The notes below the pieces were generated by a model. It was given only the letters and a program-made list of their open reading frames with translations, was not told the origin of the DNA and ran no database searches. A program made the translations under genes and the position numbers. 64,000 nucleotides of DNA from Liriodendron chinense (lineage: Eukaryota; Streptophyta; Magnoliopsida; Magnoliales; Magnoliaceae). Location of the stretch: positions 434,001-498,000 of the forward strand of contig ML058526.1 of assembly GCA_003013855.2 (NCBI GenBank). Reading direction: 5' to 3'. Below, piece after piece: positions 20,825 through 32,870 of the stretch; position 1 is the first letter of the stretch; every line of letters starts with the position of its first letter.

Positions 20825-23037
20825 TTAATCTCTTGGGGGAGGAGCCGTGCTCTTGATTTCGGGACCCGATTCTGGAGCCCCTCCAGCCTGCGTGGCTTCG
20901 GTCACCTCGTTCTCCGCAGCAGCTTACTCCTCTGCAGCTATGATGGTCGCGACTCGACCAAATTCCCCCATATCAAAAGATGGGGACATTCGTTGCACTA
21001 CTCTTAGCGCAAAGTCGCGACCAGCATCATATGACTCATATCTTTCATCGTCATATAGCTGCGAGTTCCGGAACTGGGAAATTGCCCGAGGCCCTTCCTC
21101 CAAGAGCATTTTTACCAGGGCGACTTTCTCCTCGTCCCAGTGGATCGAGTCGTCCTTAAGCTATGCAAGAGCGGAGCGCTCCTTCTCTAAGTTGTCGTTG
21201 ACTTCTTTAAGCTGCGACCTGGCCTCCGCTAGCCGCTCCTCCAGCGAGATCTTGTCCTGACGAAAGATCTCCCTCTCTCTCTCCGCTTTCTCCTTCAACC
21301 CGGTGAGCTTTGCAAAGTTAGAGTCCAAAGCCTAATACCTATCGGTCAGGACTTGGACTTTCTCGATGAGAATCTTCTTCTCCTCATCTCTCTTCGAGAT
21401 CACTGCTTCAGGGGCCTTGAGCAGTTGATCCTGTCCCTGGACCGCCTTCTCCAAGGCGATCCTCTTTCCTTCTGCCTCATCGATCACGCGGCGAGCGGCG
21501 ACGATATCTCGCTTCGTCCGCAAGATGAGGTCTAAGCCCTGCAAAATGAAAAAGAAAAACGTAAGAAAAAATACTTGAGAGCCCCAAAATAATGAAGTTA
21601 AAACTAAATCTCCAAGGTCTTACCTGAACCATTCTTACCCCCGCCTCAAGGAAGAGGTTCTCAGGGCTTGGCTTGGGAAGAGAGCCAAAAGTTTGGGGGG
21701 AAACGTTCTCGAACAAAAATTTGCAAATCGGATGGAGGTGGCGAGGGATGGAGTATGTCCCACTTCCGGATGGTTGGGCAACGACCAACCCAGCCGACTC
21801 GCGAGGCGGGGCCATCGACTCGCGAGCAGGTCCTTGCTCGACAGCAGGAATCAGCTCGCGAGCAGGAGCCAGCTCGCGAGGTTCTATTTGCTCGCGAGCC
21901 TCTTCAGTTGGGGGGCAGCTGGACCCTGCCCCATCTGGGGAGTTATCAGTGATGTTAATCACTGTCGGTCCAGGTGCGACCACCAGTGGAGGAATATTTG
22001 GCACTACCTGGTACCCCCGCCGTGCTCGCAAGAGAGGCAGGTTGGTCGCTACCCTTTTGGATGGGTGGTTGAGATGGTTCGGCAGATGTTTTCTTCTGCC
22101 TCTTGGAGTTCGTGCCCTTAAGTCGCGGCAGCAGACCCCTTTTCTCCCCGGCCTTAGTCATCTCAGCCTCTTCGTTTGGGATTAGTCCTGCGATCGCGAG
22201 TTGCGAAGGAGATAGGCAAGCTTCGATATGCCTGTCGTGAGCAGGCAGCTTGTACACCTTCACGATCTTCTCGTGAATTCCTCCTTTCAGATTCGGCTTC
22301 GCCAAAGCCGGGATACCTGCGAGCACAAATCGGAGTTAGAAAACGCACAGGCCTAAAAAATTTTGATCATGGACAAAATGCACAACGTAAAACTGTGCCT
22401 ACCTTCACAGAAAAGGCGGTTTACTCCTGGGCCCCTGGAGGAAGCAGACTCCCAGTTCCCGGATGCATAGAACCAGCGTTTCCTCCAGCCGGGATAATTC
22501 GATGAGGGCTTCCCCAACACGAAGTTATCCTGGTGCCAGTAACACAGATAGTACCAGCCTTCGCTGGAGGGCGCCTTCTTCAAGCGGAACATGCGGAGGA
22601 ACTCATCAGCTGTAAGCTCCCCATTCCCGGCCTGAGCCCAAAGGACGAAGGAGCTTAGGACCACCCTCCATCCATTCACGATAAGTTGCCCAGGGGCAAT
22701 CTTATAGCATCGAAGTACATCCCGGACGAAGGGATGGAGGGGAAGGCGAACCCCTAGAATGAGTTGGTACTCATAAAAAGCCACACACCCTGGGGGGGGG
22801 GGGGGGGGGGGGGGGCGGGGGGGAGTCTGGCATCTCTCCATCTCCGGGTAATCGGAGAGCGACTGAGTCAGGGATTGAATATCTCTCCCGTAGTTCCAGC
22901 AGCCGGTTCTCCGATAGAATGGAGGGGTACCCGGCCGCTGTATACCGACCCGCCGGAACCCTTGCATTGCTGGAGGCAGAGGATTCCGGGGTGGCATCCC
23001 CCAAGGGAACGGTAGTCTCCTCAGAATCACCAGCCAT
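20825..23037 (-). pseudogene. Tat-1 antisense spliced gene ('putative gypsy type transposon' protein)
   Basis: On the minus strand, starts MAGDSEETTV at 23037. Exon 1 (23037-22403) encodes a Pro-rich run then a conserved domain (FYEYQLILGVRLPLHPFV, NGWRVVLSSFVLWAQ, KRWFYASGNWE) like the plant family annotated 'putative gypsy type transposon' (Pfam Transposase_28; assigned from memory). Introns 22402-22317 and about 21623-21539 have GTAGG/GCAG and GTAAG/GCAG borders. Exon 2 has the nuclear-type basic stretch KRQKK and Pro/Glu-rich repeats; exon 3 is a coiled coil. Breaks: slip in the poly-G run 22792-22823, a frameshift near 22015, stops near 21332 (CAG to TAG) and 20933 (CAA to TAA). It ends at 20825. 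Role unknown; possibly a regulator of its host element. Confidence 0.82.
22792..22823. repeat. Poly-G tract inside antisense exon 1
   Basis: 24 G, one C, 7 G on the plus strand; reads as polyproline (CCC) on the coding minus strand. Codons before and after are in different frames. Tat-2 has a 15-G run at the same codons (60914-60928). Length may be unreliable in the assembly. Confidence 0.9.
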
Positions 23038-23206
23038 AGGGTATTTAAGAAGAAAAAGAAAGAAGAAATACCAAGTACATGGAGGAAGAAAGAACACCAA
23101 AAAAGATCGAGGAGGACACCAGGGAACTCCGGAGGAAGATGATCGAAGGACAAAGAAGAAAATTCTGAAACTTCTGTGAAAATCAAAAGATATGGCGGAC
23201 TCCGTA

Positions 23207-23306
23207 TATTTATAGGCAATCATTCCGCCGTATATGGTAGCACGTGGTAGTCTCTCGTTTGGCATGGCACTCGAGCAGGCACGCCCATTAAATACTCGGA
23301 CACGTG
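23207..23306 (-). promoter_or_regulatory. Promoter of the Tat-1 antisense gene
   Basis: A minus-strand TATAAATA at 23207-23214 lies 170 bp before the ATG. Upstream are two CACGTG (G-box) motifs at 23241-23246 and 23301-23306. The same arrangement and spacing recur in Tat-2 (61294-61393). Confidence 0.7.
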
Positions 23307-23439
23307 GTGAGCGTCTCTTCGCGGAAAGGCTGGCGCTCATTAATTCCAGCCCAATCATGCACGGCTTCTCAGTTAAAGCAGTAGGCAGCTGCGCATGACA
23401 GTAAGCTAAGTCCTTCCCTTAAGAATTCTTGGCGGCAAG

Positions 23440-23454
23440 GACTTGGGGGGCATC
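23440..23454 (+). other. Tat-1 polypurine tract
   Basis: GACTTGGGGGGCATC-type tract immediately before the 3' LTR; identical in Tat-2 (61551-61565). It primes plus-strand synthesis. Confidence 0.75.
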
Positions 23455-24493
23455 TGTTATAGGCAAAATGATGGAGATCCAACTTAGTTGCTAAGATTTT
23501 ACGCAGGCGCCCATTCGACTCTCGAGATCATCTGTTCGAGAGTCGTAGATCGAGAAAATGCGGAGTGCCCATTTGACTCCCGAGATTATATGCTCGAGAG
23601 TCGCAGATTGGATAAGTACGGGGTGCTCATTCGACTCTCGAGATCATATGCTCAAGAGTCGCTGTTATAGTCAAAATAGCGAAGATCATCTGCTGGAGAT
23701 AGACCTCGCGAGCACCCTTATCCGACTATCGAGAACGTCTGTTCGAGACTGGCATATTCTGAAGATACTCCGATCTCGCGAGCACCTTTATCTGACTATC
23801 GAGAACGTCTGTTCGAGGCTCTCTTCCTATCTTCCTCTTTCCTCAGTTTCGCTCTCGTCCCAGGTTCTGATGCACACTTGAGGCTCGTATATTAGGAAAA
23901 CGATGCTCGACTACCAAAGCTTCGAGAAGTTGTGTTTTTCTTGCGAGCAGACCTTCTCACAAGTCGTTGAAAGGTGTCACATCTGAATGAACGAGCATTT
24001 GGACTCGCGACCATCTTCTAAGCATGCAAACATCTTTTTTCTGTGACGATATCCTTTAGCCCTCAGTATCAGCAGCCCGTATAGGTCGATTTTGGGTTTA
24101 TCTTCTTCAGTGGTTCCGAGTCTCAAGGGATCGCTATCAAGGAACGAAAATATCGGATGAGTCATTGGATTAGATTTTCCTTCTATATGAGGATAAGATT
24201 CTTATCCCACGAAATCAGGGATCTCGATATCTTGCGTAACAGATTGGATCATTTCTGAGCTATATAAGGAGAAGACTCCATTAAGAATAAAGGTACACAA
24301 TATTCAATCTCTAGCCTGGTTTCGCCTAATTATTATTCTTCTTGCTTTGCCTGACTTAAGCATCGGAGGGCTAACGGCTGGACACCAGCCACCCCTAGTT
24401 GCTTTCTGTCTTCTTACAGGTCCGGCGGAAGAAATCCCTGTTGGCAAGAAGGTGAACGACCGGAGGATCCTGTTACAAAATCTGACGTTAACA
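23455..24493 (+). mobile_element. Tat-1 3' LTR
   Basis: TGTTATAGGC...GACGTTAACA, 1039 bp, aligned throughout with 13546-14585; several single-base differences (for example at the units near 23490-23545), mainly C/T or G/A. Confidence 0.93.
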
Positions 24494-25439
24494 TTGGCGC
24501 TCTAGTGCCTTTTTAGATTGAAATTACCTTAACCATTCACTGTTTAAACCCAAATCACTATTTTTCAGCTTTAGTCCTTAATAGGATCTTAATTACTAGT
24601 TGTTTTAGACAAATTCTGAAGATATCCATACATAAATCTCTGTGGGAACGATACTCGGTCTTTCCGAATTATTACTACTTCGCAACCCTACACTTAGGGA
24701 GTGAACAGTATTCATTATACTAAGCATGTTATCAGTGTGACATATCAAGCTAATCATACTAGCATGTTACCAAAACGTATCATGTAACATTGGCCTTAAA
24801 AGGCCCAATATATATATAGAGAGTGGGACCCGGACTGTGGGTCCCATTGGAAATGTAAAGGTCTTCCTGGCATAGCCCACTTGAGACCACATCGGCCCCA
24901 TATTTGGGCCTGCACATACAAGATAGGCCGTCAAAATATGTGTACGGCATGGATATTTGTGTTTTCTCCTTCATTATCTGGTCAGCGTGGTACCCATCTG
25001 GTCCCAATAAGTTTTGAATCAAGCAGATATTTGTGTTTTCTCCTTCATCCATATCCATGTGATCTTATGAACAGATTGGATGGCAAATAAACATCACTGT
25101 AGAACCTGGAAAGGTTTTAACGTTGGAAATCATTATCTCCCACTGTTTCCCGTGGCAGGGTCCACTTGACATTTGGGTATGCTTAAATTTTGGCTCGGCC
25201 ACTTATGAAACAGGTTCGATGACAATTAAACATCACTATAGGGCTAGGAAGGTTTCAATGGTAGAGATCATTATTCCCACTGTTGTCCCGTGGCATGGTC
25301 CACTTGACTTTAGGATATGCTTAAATTTTGGGCTCAGCCACTAAAATGAGCTGGAAAAACATATGGACGGAATAGATAAGGCACATACATTCTAGGTGGG
25401 CCCAACAAGTGGGGCCCATGGTCATGCCCAGAGGGCTAT

Positions 25440-26695
25440 GCTGCTGGGTAGCAGCGTCCCCTAGACGCTGTCTGTCCAGCGGCCAGGTTCTTGTGTTTTT
25501 ATTTTATTTTTTATTTTTGCTCTCAACAAGTAGGGCTCACAGAAGTTTTCGATCAAGCTGATATTTTTGTTTTCCATTCTTCCGTGCATGTGTGAACTTA
25601 TGAACAGGTTGGATCTCAAATAAACATCATGGTGGGCCATAGGAAGGTTTCAACGGTAGGGTCGCTGTCCCTACTGTTTTCTGTGGTGAGGCCCCCTTGA
25701 GACTTGGATCTGACTCATTCTTGAGATCATGCCCTAAAATGATCTCCCCAAATGGATGGACGATGAGGATATAGCACATGCATCATGGTGGGACCCACGA
25801 GTGGGACACCAGCTAGCCTCACGAGCCAGCGTCCGTGGACGCTGGTACGCCCAGCGTCAAAGACGCCTCTTCTTCTTCTTTCTTTCTTTCTTTTTTTTTG
25901 TTGTGTGGTTTTGATTGAGTGGGGCCCACATAAGGGTGATCTACTCCGTTCATCAGGTTCCTCGGCTCATGGGGACCCAATGAGCCCAATATTGGGTATG
26001 TAATTCGGTCTAGAAACATTAAGGTGGGCCGAAGAATTTACAGCAGTAGACATCATTATTTCCACTGTTTCATGTGGTGCTATCCGTCTAAAACTTGGAT
26101 CGGGTTCATCCTTCGACCCTTGGTCCTAAAATGATCTGGGAAATCAAATGGATGGCGTGGATGGAACACAAACATCAAGGTGGGTCCTACGAGTGGGGAC
26201 CCCATTACGGCGTCCACGTGACGCTGGACGTTCCAGCGTTAGAACGTCCAGCATCTGGACGTTCAAAGATTTTTTTTTGTTTTTCTTCTCTTTTTTTCTT
26301 TTTTTTTCCTGTGCTTATTTCAAGTGAGGCCCACATAGGTGTGATCCAATCCGTCCATCACGTTCCCCATCTCATGGGCGACCCAATAAGCCCAATATTG
26401 GGCAGGTGATTTGGTCCACAAACATCAATGTGAGCCACGGAAGTTCCAATAGTGGACGTCCTTATCTCCACTGTTTGCTATGGTGTGGTCCACCTGAGAT
26501 CTAGATCTTCTTCAGTTTTGGCACCCTGCCCTAAAATGGGCTGGAGAAACAGCTGGACGGTGTGAATCAACTCATATATCAAGGTGGGTCCCACGAGTGG
26601 GGCCCTGCCCAACGCCCAAAAGGGGTGTAGCCCACGTGCTGCTGGGCAGCAGCGTCCTCTGGACGCTGACTGTCCAACGGCCACTCTCCTTCTCG
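25440..26695. repeat. About 400-bp tandem units with hairpins (Tekay left LTR)
   Basis: Four diverged units. Each has a GTGGGGCCCA-type block, a GC hairpin (near 25452, 25826, 26220 and 26648), then a T-rich run. The second hairpin is CCAGCGTC-CGTG-GACGCTGG, a perfect 8-bp stem. The same set occurs in the right LTR at 36441-37690. Confidence 0.8.
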
Positions 26696-27510
26696 TTTTT
26701 TTTTAAATTTTATTAGCAAGTGGGGCCCATACATGGATGATCCAGTCCATCCATCTGATTGTCCACCACAAGATGGACCCAAAAGAAAAAGGAAAATGGA
26801 AGGAAATTAAGAAAATGGAGGGGTTTATGGCCCCCCTTGCACTCACAATGATGGTTGGATGGTTAGATTGACGATCGGAAGATCCGGACAGAGATCGGGG
26901 TCCTCCAAGCTTTGATCCCCTCATTCAATTCCTCTAATCTCTCTTTTCTCTCTTCTAATGTCCTCTCCAATCTCTTTCTTCTCTCTCTCTCTCTCTCAAA
27001 TCACTTTCTCTTTCTCTCTCCTTTCTTTGCAATGGAAATGAGAAGGCCTCCTCTCCCCTACGTATGGTATTGTATTGGGGGGTAAAGAGGAGGAATCATG
27101 TGGGTGATGATGGCTAGCATGGGAGAGAGGTATGGGAGGTATGGGTCTTGGTTGACTTTGGAGGTGAGAGAAGGATGGGGGGTATGGGGTGAGTAGAGTA
27201 GGGGTATGGGTGAGAGTGATTTGATTGATTTGATTGATTTGACATGATCTTGGGATTTGTGCAAGTGGGGCCCACGCCACACGCGCGTTGCACGGCCCGC
27301 CTCAGATTATGCAAATGACACAACTTACACACCGGGTATCGCAATGGGGCGTTGGAATCGCAGCGCGTACGCGGTCACCGGGGTATAGGTCTTGTGTCGA
27401 TTCGGTACTAAAACAGGGTCACGATCAAGGCTCGCTAATCTGGTCCATCCGGGACGTACCAGCACCGAAAATTAAGCATACGGAGGGCAAATAAGGGTAC
27501 GGGTCTTACA

Positions 27511-27523
27511 ACTCTCCCCTCCT
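27511..27523 (-). other. Tekay polypurine tract
   Basis: AGGAGGGGAGAGT on the minus strand, directly adjoining the left (3') LTR end TGTAAGACCC. Confidence 0.8.
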
Positions 27524-27644
27524 AACAAAAAAAATTTTATCCTCGAAATTTTCAATACAAACCCAAACTAGCCGAAAATCATAAAAAAAGGACTCACATC
27601 ACTATATATACATATCAAATCGAAAAGCAAAAATACAGATATAA

Positions 27645-30600
27645 TCAATCATAACAAAGATGGGGATAAGACTCGCGAATCTCTGCCTCTCGCTCCCATG
27701 ATGCCTCATCTGCGCTATGATGACTCCACTGGACCTTCACCAAAGGAATGACCTTGGTCCGGAGGACCTGCTCCTTCCGGTCAAGGATACGAACCGGCTG
27801 CTCAATGAAAGAAGCATCCTCACGAACCTCCAATGGCTGCCAATCTATCACAGGAACCACGTCTGACTCACACTTCCGCAACATATAAACATGAAAAACA
27901 TTGTGGACGCCAGACAACTGAAGTGGCAAGGCAAGCTAATAGGCCACGACACCAACGCGCCCAGTGATCTCGAAGGGTCCAATGAATCTCTGTTGAACCT
28001 CCAATTTATACATTTGCCAACCCATTACATCACATCATATGCATGGTTTTCATGTTTAAAAGGCCCATCTAATGCATGTTTTGTGATTGTAGGAATGAGA
28101 GTGAACTTCACCCAATTGGAGACCAAAAGACCATGTTTAGGAGCCTTTGATGAAGGTCCAAGGTGGGCCAAAGAAAGAAGAAAGCAAAGAGAGAGGAAGG
28201 AGAGAAGAAAAGAAAGAAGAGACAATGCAAAAACTGGGTCCGACCGGTCGGCTGCACTCCCTGGACACCTGCAAGACAAGCTAGACCGGTCAAGACCGGT
28301 CGGCCAGCCCTGTCCGACCGGTCAAGACCGGTTGGCCATGCAATTTTACACTTCCAGATTCCAAACAGCAGACTATTCCTGTGTCTAGTTTTTTGGACCA
28401 GTTTTTTGGGCCCATATTGATGATATTTGGAAATCCAACACATCCATGTCGAAGAGGAGCTCAACGCTGAACTAACCCAAGTGGTTTCGTGTCGATCGGA
28501 GCTACGGATTGATCGTGGTGGCCAAAACAATACGAACTGTCCAGAAAGTTCCAGATTTTGCTGTTCCACTCTGGGCCGGTCCAGGTGACCCATCATTGAT
28601 GATATGAAGAATCTACTTTGACCATATTTTAGATCACATCCATATATGAATAACCAAAAAATTTTCAGATCAAAAGGATGTGTGGTTTGATCGTACCGGT
28701 TGAAGAAAGATGGACCATCCAGAAAGATCCAACTGTGCAGAGTTTATAAAAGCCTTAAGTGTTCTAATTTTTGGACCACATTCTGGGATTGTTTTGGACA
28801 ATCTAATCCATCTATCATGTATAGGAGGAAGTGTTCTACCAATGTTCAAAATTTGGGATCAATCCGACATCTGTACACTTCGGAGCGTTGAAAGCAAGAT
28901 GACTGGTTCTGAAGGTACCCGAAGTGCGCAATTTTGAGAGGCGGTCGGTGATCTGATTGGTGGGCCCATTCAGAAGATAATCTTGGAAATCTAAATCATC
29001 TATGAGGAAGATCACATTACAAGGAAGCTACAAATCAAATTTGAAGGCAATCCGACCATTGGTTAAGCCGTACCAAGCGAAACAAATTCTGCTATGTTGC
29101 TGTACTATTGCTGCACTATAAAAGGAGGTGCTCTCTTCTATTCCAAATCAAGCAAGGACGTGGGAAGCAAGGAGTTCAAGTCATAGGAGGCTTCCTAGCC
29201 TCCTCCAGCTAGTTTTTCTTCCTTTTCTTAGTTCTAGTTCTAGTTTTAATATGCTTTTCCTTAGCTAACCTCTTAGCTAGAGCTAGAGGTGAAATTTATA
29301 GTTGGTTCCAATGCTTTAATTCTTTTATTTCAAGTACCCTTTTCTTAATTTTGGATTTTGAAGTTCTAGTTTGAATAAAGTTTGGATTTTTAGATGAATT
29401 GAGAGAGTTTGTGTACTCCGGACATGAGTTCCTTGCAATCCTCTGAGATTACCAAGATTGGGTTGTTTGAATTCGAATTGTAGTAACCCTTGAGCATGCC
29501 ATAGTCCATAGGCATGGCTGTTACTCCGAAGGCTACAAGTTCAAGTTCTATGTGCTTCATTAGAACTAGAAATCTAATTTCCAGATTTAAGTGGGATTGT
29601 TTGTGCTTGAATGTTATATCTTCCAATTAGATGAGAGATAGGACTTTGATTCTAATTGTGTTGTACTTGGATGAATAGATTGGCATTAGACTACTACAAG
29701 TGGATCCTTGATGCTCTAGTTCTTCTTATTTTCAGATTTTCCTATTTCATGTGAAAAACTACTTTCTTAAACTTCTTAGATTCTAGTTATTAGAGTACTT
29801 GGAATTGTTTACTTCTTTCCCTGTGGATCGACCTTGGTCTTACCGAGTTTTATTACTATATTGCAGCCTTACACTTGAGGCGAGCGAACAATCTCGGGGC
29901 AAGCTTCCCCTTAGCTCCAAAACGAACCACGCCCTTCATGGGCGAGACGCTGAGATACACACGATCCCCAATGGAAAACTCTAAGGGACCACATCGACGA
30001 TCTGCAAAACTCTTCTGTCGACTCTGAGCTGTGCGCATCCTCTGCCTAATGATATCGATAGCCTCTGATGTCCTCTGCACAAGATCGGGACCTAGGAGAC
30101 AATGCTCTCCAACCTCGGCCTAACAACTAGGAGACCTACAAGGTCTACCATACAACGCCTCAAAAGGAGCCATACCGATAGTCGCCTGGTAGCTGTTATT
30201 ATATACAAACTCAGCCAAACGCAGGTGTTTATCCCAACTACCTGAGAAATCCAACACGCAAGCTCGAAGCATGTCCTCAAGGATTTGGTTGACCCTCTCG
30301 GTCTGTCCATCAGTCTGAGGATGATATGCGGTGCTGAACTTCAAGGCAAGCCCCATCGCCTTCTGAAAACTCCTCTAGAACCGCGATGTAAATCTCGGAT
30401 CTCGGTCAGAAACGATCGAAACTGGGACACCGTGCAGTCTCACAATCTCCTCGATAAACAATTCTGCAAGTCGGTTCAATGGCCAAGTCACACGTATCGC
30501 AAGAAAATGTGCCGACTTCAGTCAAACGATCAACAACAACCTAGATGGCGTCATGACCGCGATTAGTTCTCGGCAAGCCCATAATGAAGTCTGTGGTCAT

Positions 30601-30930
30601 GTGCTCCCATTTCCACAATGGGACACTCAACGGCTGCAGGGGACCTGGAGGTTTGCGATGATCGGCCTTGATACACTGGCAAGTGTCACACTTAGCCACA
30701 AAACTGACAATCTGACGCTTCATACCGGCCCAAAAATACTGCCTCCTCATATCACGGTACATCTTGGTAGAGCCTAGGTGAATCGTGAACCTCGATCGGT
30801 GTGCCTCATCATAAGATCTTTGCGCAACTGAGGAATATCTGGGACAAACAACCGACCCCTGAAACGAAGTCCACCATCTGACCCAATCTGCCAATCTGTC
30901 TAACCCTCTGACGCGGCCTCTTCCCAATAA
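27645..30930 (-). pseudogene. Tekay integrase and chromodomain-like tail, split by a solo LTR
   Basis: On the minus strand: HHCC finger (SRFTIHLGSTKMY, CDTCQ near 30700), first Asp in MTTDFIMGLPR (about 30590), second in SDRDPRF (about 30400) and Glu in DGQTERVN (about 30300), so a DD35E core is recognisable. The C-term continues at 30080-29896 (IGDRVYLSVSP) and, after the insertion 27991-29890 (TSD ATCTC), at 27985-27645 with NVFHVYMLRK and VQWSHHSADEASWERE, the chromodomain-related tail of Tekay/Del elements that targets chromatin. Frames are broken near 30900 and 30380 and by a stop after GRPCRSPSC (near 30120). Confidence 0.88.
27991..29890 (+). mobile_element. Athila-type solo LTR inside Tekay integrase
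   Basis: TGTTGAACCT...GCGAGCGAACA, 1900 bp, with perfect TSD ATCTC (27986-27990 and 29891-29895). Contains a reduced GACCGGTC array (28240-28337), TATAAAAGG at 29117 and the R hairpin at 29268-29290 (here with a one-base bulge). It ends like the LTRs at 1-1117 and 63433-64000, so these three form one subfamily. No internal region is present. Confidence 0.92.
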
Positions 30931-31575
30931 TCCTTCAACGTCTGATCTGTCTGCTGAGCCTCGATCACCCTAGAAACAAGAGAGGGTTGAATCGATAAGC
31001 TCAATAACTGTGCGATAGAAGACTGCAGGCTCAGCTCAAAATCATACTCGGCAACCTCCTCGAGCATCCTCCACTCCTGAACCATCATATGCGCCACCAA
31101 GCCTCGTGGTTGACGGCTAAGGGCATCTGCCACCACGTTGGCCTTACCAGGGTGGTACTGAAGATCAAAATCATAATCCTTCAGTAGCTCCATCCAACGT
31201 CTCTGCCTCATGTTCAACTCGGACTGCGAGAAGAGGTACTTCAGGCTCTTGTGGTTAGAAAAGAGCTCGAACCTGACCCCATAAAGATAGTGCCTCCACA
31301 CCTTCAGTGCGAAGACTACCGCTGCTAGCTCCAGATCATGCGTGGGGTAGTTCTGCTCATGGACCTTGAGCTGGCGAGACGCATACTCTACTACTTCTGC
31401 CATGTTGCATCAGGACAGCACCTAAGCCAATACGTGAGGCATCTGTAAAAACCACTAATCCTTCACTCCCGAAGGGAAGAGTGAGGACTGGTGTAGAAGT
31501 AAGAAAGTCCTTCAGTTTTGCAAATGCTCGCTCACAGGCATCACTCCAAATGAACTCAGCTCCCTTCTGGGTCAA
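30900..31575 (-). pseudogene. Tekay RNase H
   Basis: Minus strand: FTDASRIGLGAVLMQHGR, then after a frameshift near 31400 the run VEYASRQLKVHEQNYPTHDLEL, SNHKSLKYLFSQ and NVVADALSR. The usual TDHKSLKY Asp is Asn here (FSNHKS), again a G-to-A type change. The domain degrades the RNA strand of RNA-DNA hybrids. It is contiguous with RT upstream and integrase downstream. Confidence 0.88.
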
Positions 31576-31576
31576 C

Positions 31577-32290
31577 CTAGTCAGCAGAGCTGCAATACAA
31601 GAGAAGCCCTCTATGAAACGACGATAATAAGCCTGCTAACCCCAGGAAACTCCGGATTTCGGACGCGTTCGTGGGCTGACCCCACTGACGCACAACATCA
31701 ATCTTCACCGGATCTACTGCTACTCCCTGCCTCGTCACCACATGACCGAGGAACTTCACCTCCTCCTGCCAAAACTCACACTTCTCCAACTTCGCATGAA
31801 GCTGGTGTGTGCGGAGGGTCTGCAAGGTGATCTCCAAATGCTGCGCATGCTCCTCCCGAGTCCTCGAATAGATCAGAATGTCATCGATAAACACCACAAC
31901 GAACTGATCAAGGTAGGGACGAAAGACCTCGTTCGTCAATTGCATGAACACAGCGGGTGCATTGGTCAGTCCGAAGGACATGACCTGGAACTCAAAATGA
32001 CCGTAACGCGTCCTGAATGCCGTCTTCAGGATATCCTCCTCTCGGACAGAGACCTGATGATAACCGGACCGTAGGTCAATCTTTGAAAAGAACTGGGCCT
32101 CCCTCAACTGGTCAAATAAATCGTCGATCCTCGGAAGCGGGTACCTATTCTTAATCGTGACCTTGTTGAGCTCGCGGTAATCCACGCAGAGCCTCAACAG
32201 CCATCCTTCTTCTTCATGAAGAGTACCGACGCTCCCCACGGTGAACTGCTCGGACGGATGAAGCCTAGTTCACGCAACTCGTCCAACTGC
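31577..32290 (-). pseudogene. Tekay reverse transcriptase
   Basis: Minus strand: LCVDYRELNKVTIKNRYPLPRI, FSKIDLRSGYHQ, FGLTNAPAVFMQL and the intact FIDD box (VVFIDDILIYSR), then KFLGHVVTRQG. A 1-nt slip near 32200 separates the preceding GASVLFMKKKDG from this frame, and another change near 31620 ends it. It is chromovirus-like in sequence and is preceded by the protease. Confidence 0.92.
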
Positions 32291-32370
32291 TTCCGCAGCT
32301 CTCGCAGCTCCAACGGTGTCATACGGTACGGGGCCTTTGAGATAGGCGCAGTACCGGGCACGAGGTCAAT

Positions 32371-32870
32371 CTAAAACTCGGTATGTCGATGAGGCGGCAA
32401 CCCCGAAATCTCATGAAACACATCCGAAAAATCACAAACTACGGGCAGCTGGTCGATGCACACGGCAACCGGTTCCTCAACAGCACACGACATCAAAGAT
32501 GACAAGTGCTCTCCTCTGGGCTCGGCAACGAACTGAAACTGCGGCATGCCGGGTATAAAGAAAGTGACTGTTCTTGCGAAGCAGTCTAATACAGCGTGAT
32601 ACTCGGCCAGCCAATCCATGCCCAGGATAACATCAAACTGAGTCATCGGTAAAACAAACAAATCGATAAGCAAAAAGGTCTCTCCTACCAAGATGGGCAA
32701 GACGAACAGATCAAACTCAATACTACGGTCTTCCCTAAGGGTGTCGACACTGACAAACCCTCGTGCACGGATTCTAACGGCAAACCAGTCGATCAGCAGA
32801 AATCATCGAATACAAAAGAATGCGATGCACCAGAATCAAACAAAACATGAGCTATGCATGCAGAGATAAT
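32371..32870 (-). pseudogene. Tekay protease
   Basis: Minus strand: FDSGASHSFV (catalytic DSG) near 32850-32820, and the C-terminal part VLPMTQFDVILGMDWLAEYHAVLD at about 32650-32580 in a different frame. The interval includes one or more frameshifts. The protease would process gag-pol. Confidence 0.82.

Larger units (their letters stand above)
13546..24493 (+). mobile_element. Tat-1: Tat-type Ty3/gypsy element with antisense gene
   Basis: LTRs 13546-14585 and 23455-24493 (1040 and 1039 bp), TSD TTGGC at 13541-13545 and 24494-24498. Internal order: primer site, gag, protease, RT, RNase H, archaeal-type RNase H, integrase, tandem repeat, antisense spliced ORF, polypurine tract. Two RNase H domains mark the Tat clade. 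The LTRs show scattered differences, mostly transitions. All ORFs are broken. Confidence 0.95.
5959..24707 (+). mobile_element. Athila-1: non-autonomous Athila-type element (gag-pro only)
   Basis: 5' LTR 5959-7548, Asp-tRNA primer site, gag, protease, long 3' noncoding region, polypurine tract, 3' LTR 12173-24707 split by Tat-1. The perfect duplication GTATT flanks it (5954-5958 and 24708-24712). No RT, RNase H or integrase lies between the protease and the 3' LTR, so it needs enzymes supplied in trans. Its gag and protease closely resemble those of Athila-0, a plausible source of those enzymes. Confidence 0.92.
12173..24707 (+). mobile_element. Athila-1 3' LTR, split by Tat-1
   Basis: Pieces 12173-13545 and 24499-24707 (24494-24498 is the duplicated TTGGC). 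Joined, they align along the whole 5' LTR; the junction GGATCC-TTGGC-GCTCTAG matches 7330-7345 of the 5' LTR. Confidence 0.93.
4738..27510 (-). mobile_element. Tekay left LTR (3' LTR), split by Athila-1
   Basis: Consists of 4738-5958 and 24713-27510 (plus the GTATT duplication), about 4.0 kb after removing Athila-1. The right LTR is about 210 bp longer because it keeps a block at about 35755-35965 that is missing here, near 24957. The 26900-27250 part is a long CT/GA-rich low-complexity stretch. No coding sequence is supported. Confidence 0.88.

Noticed and set aside
20847..21260. Ser-rich plus-strand ORFs here and at 59028-59336, and 21673-22185
   Set aside because: They are the reverse-frame shadows of the coiled-coil and Pro/Glu exons of the antisense gene; the minus-strand frame has conserved splice sites and domain similarity.
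25785..27494. Several ORFs of 60-105 codons in the Tekay LTRs (also 36386-38490)
   Set aside because: They fall in tandem low-complexity LTR sequence, differ between the two LTRs and show no domain.
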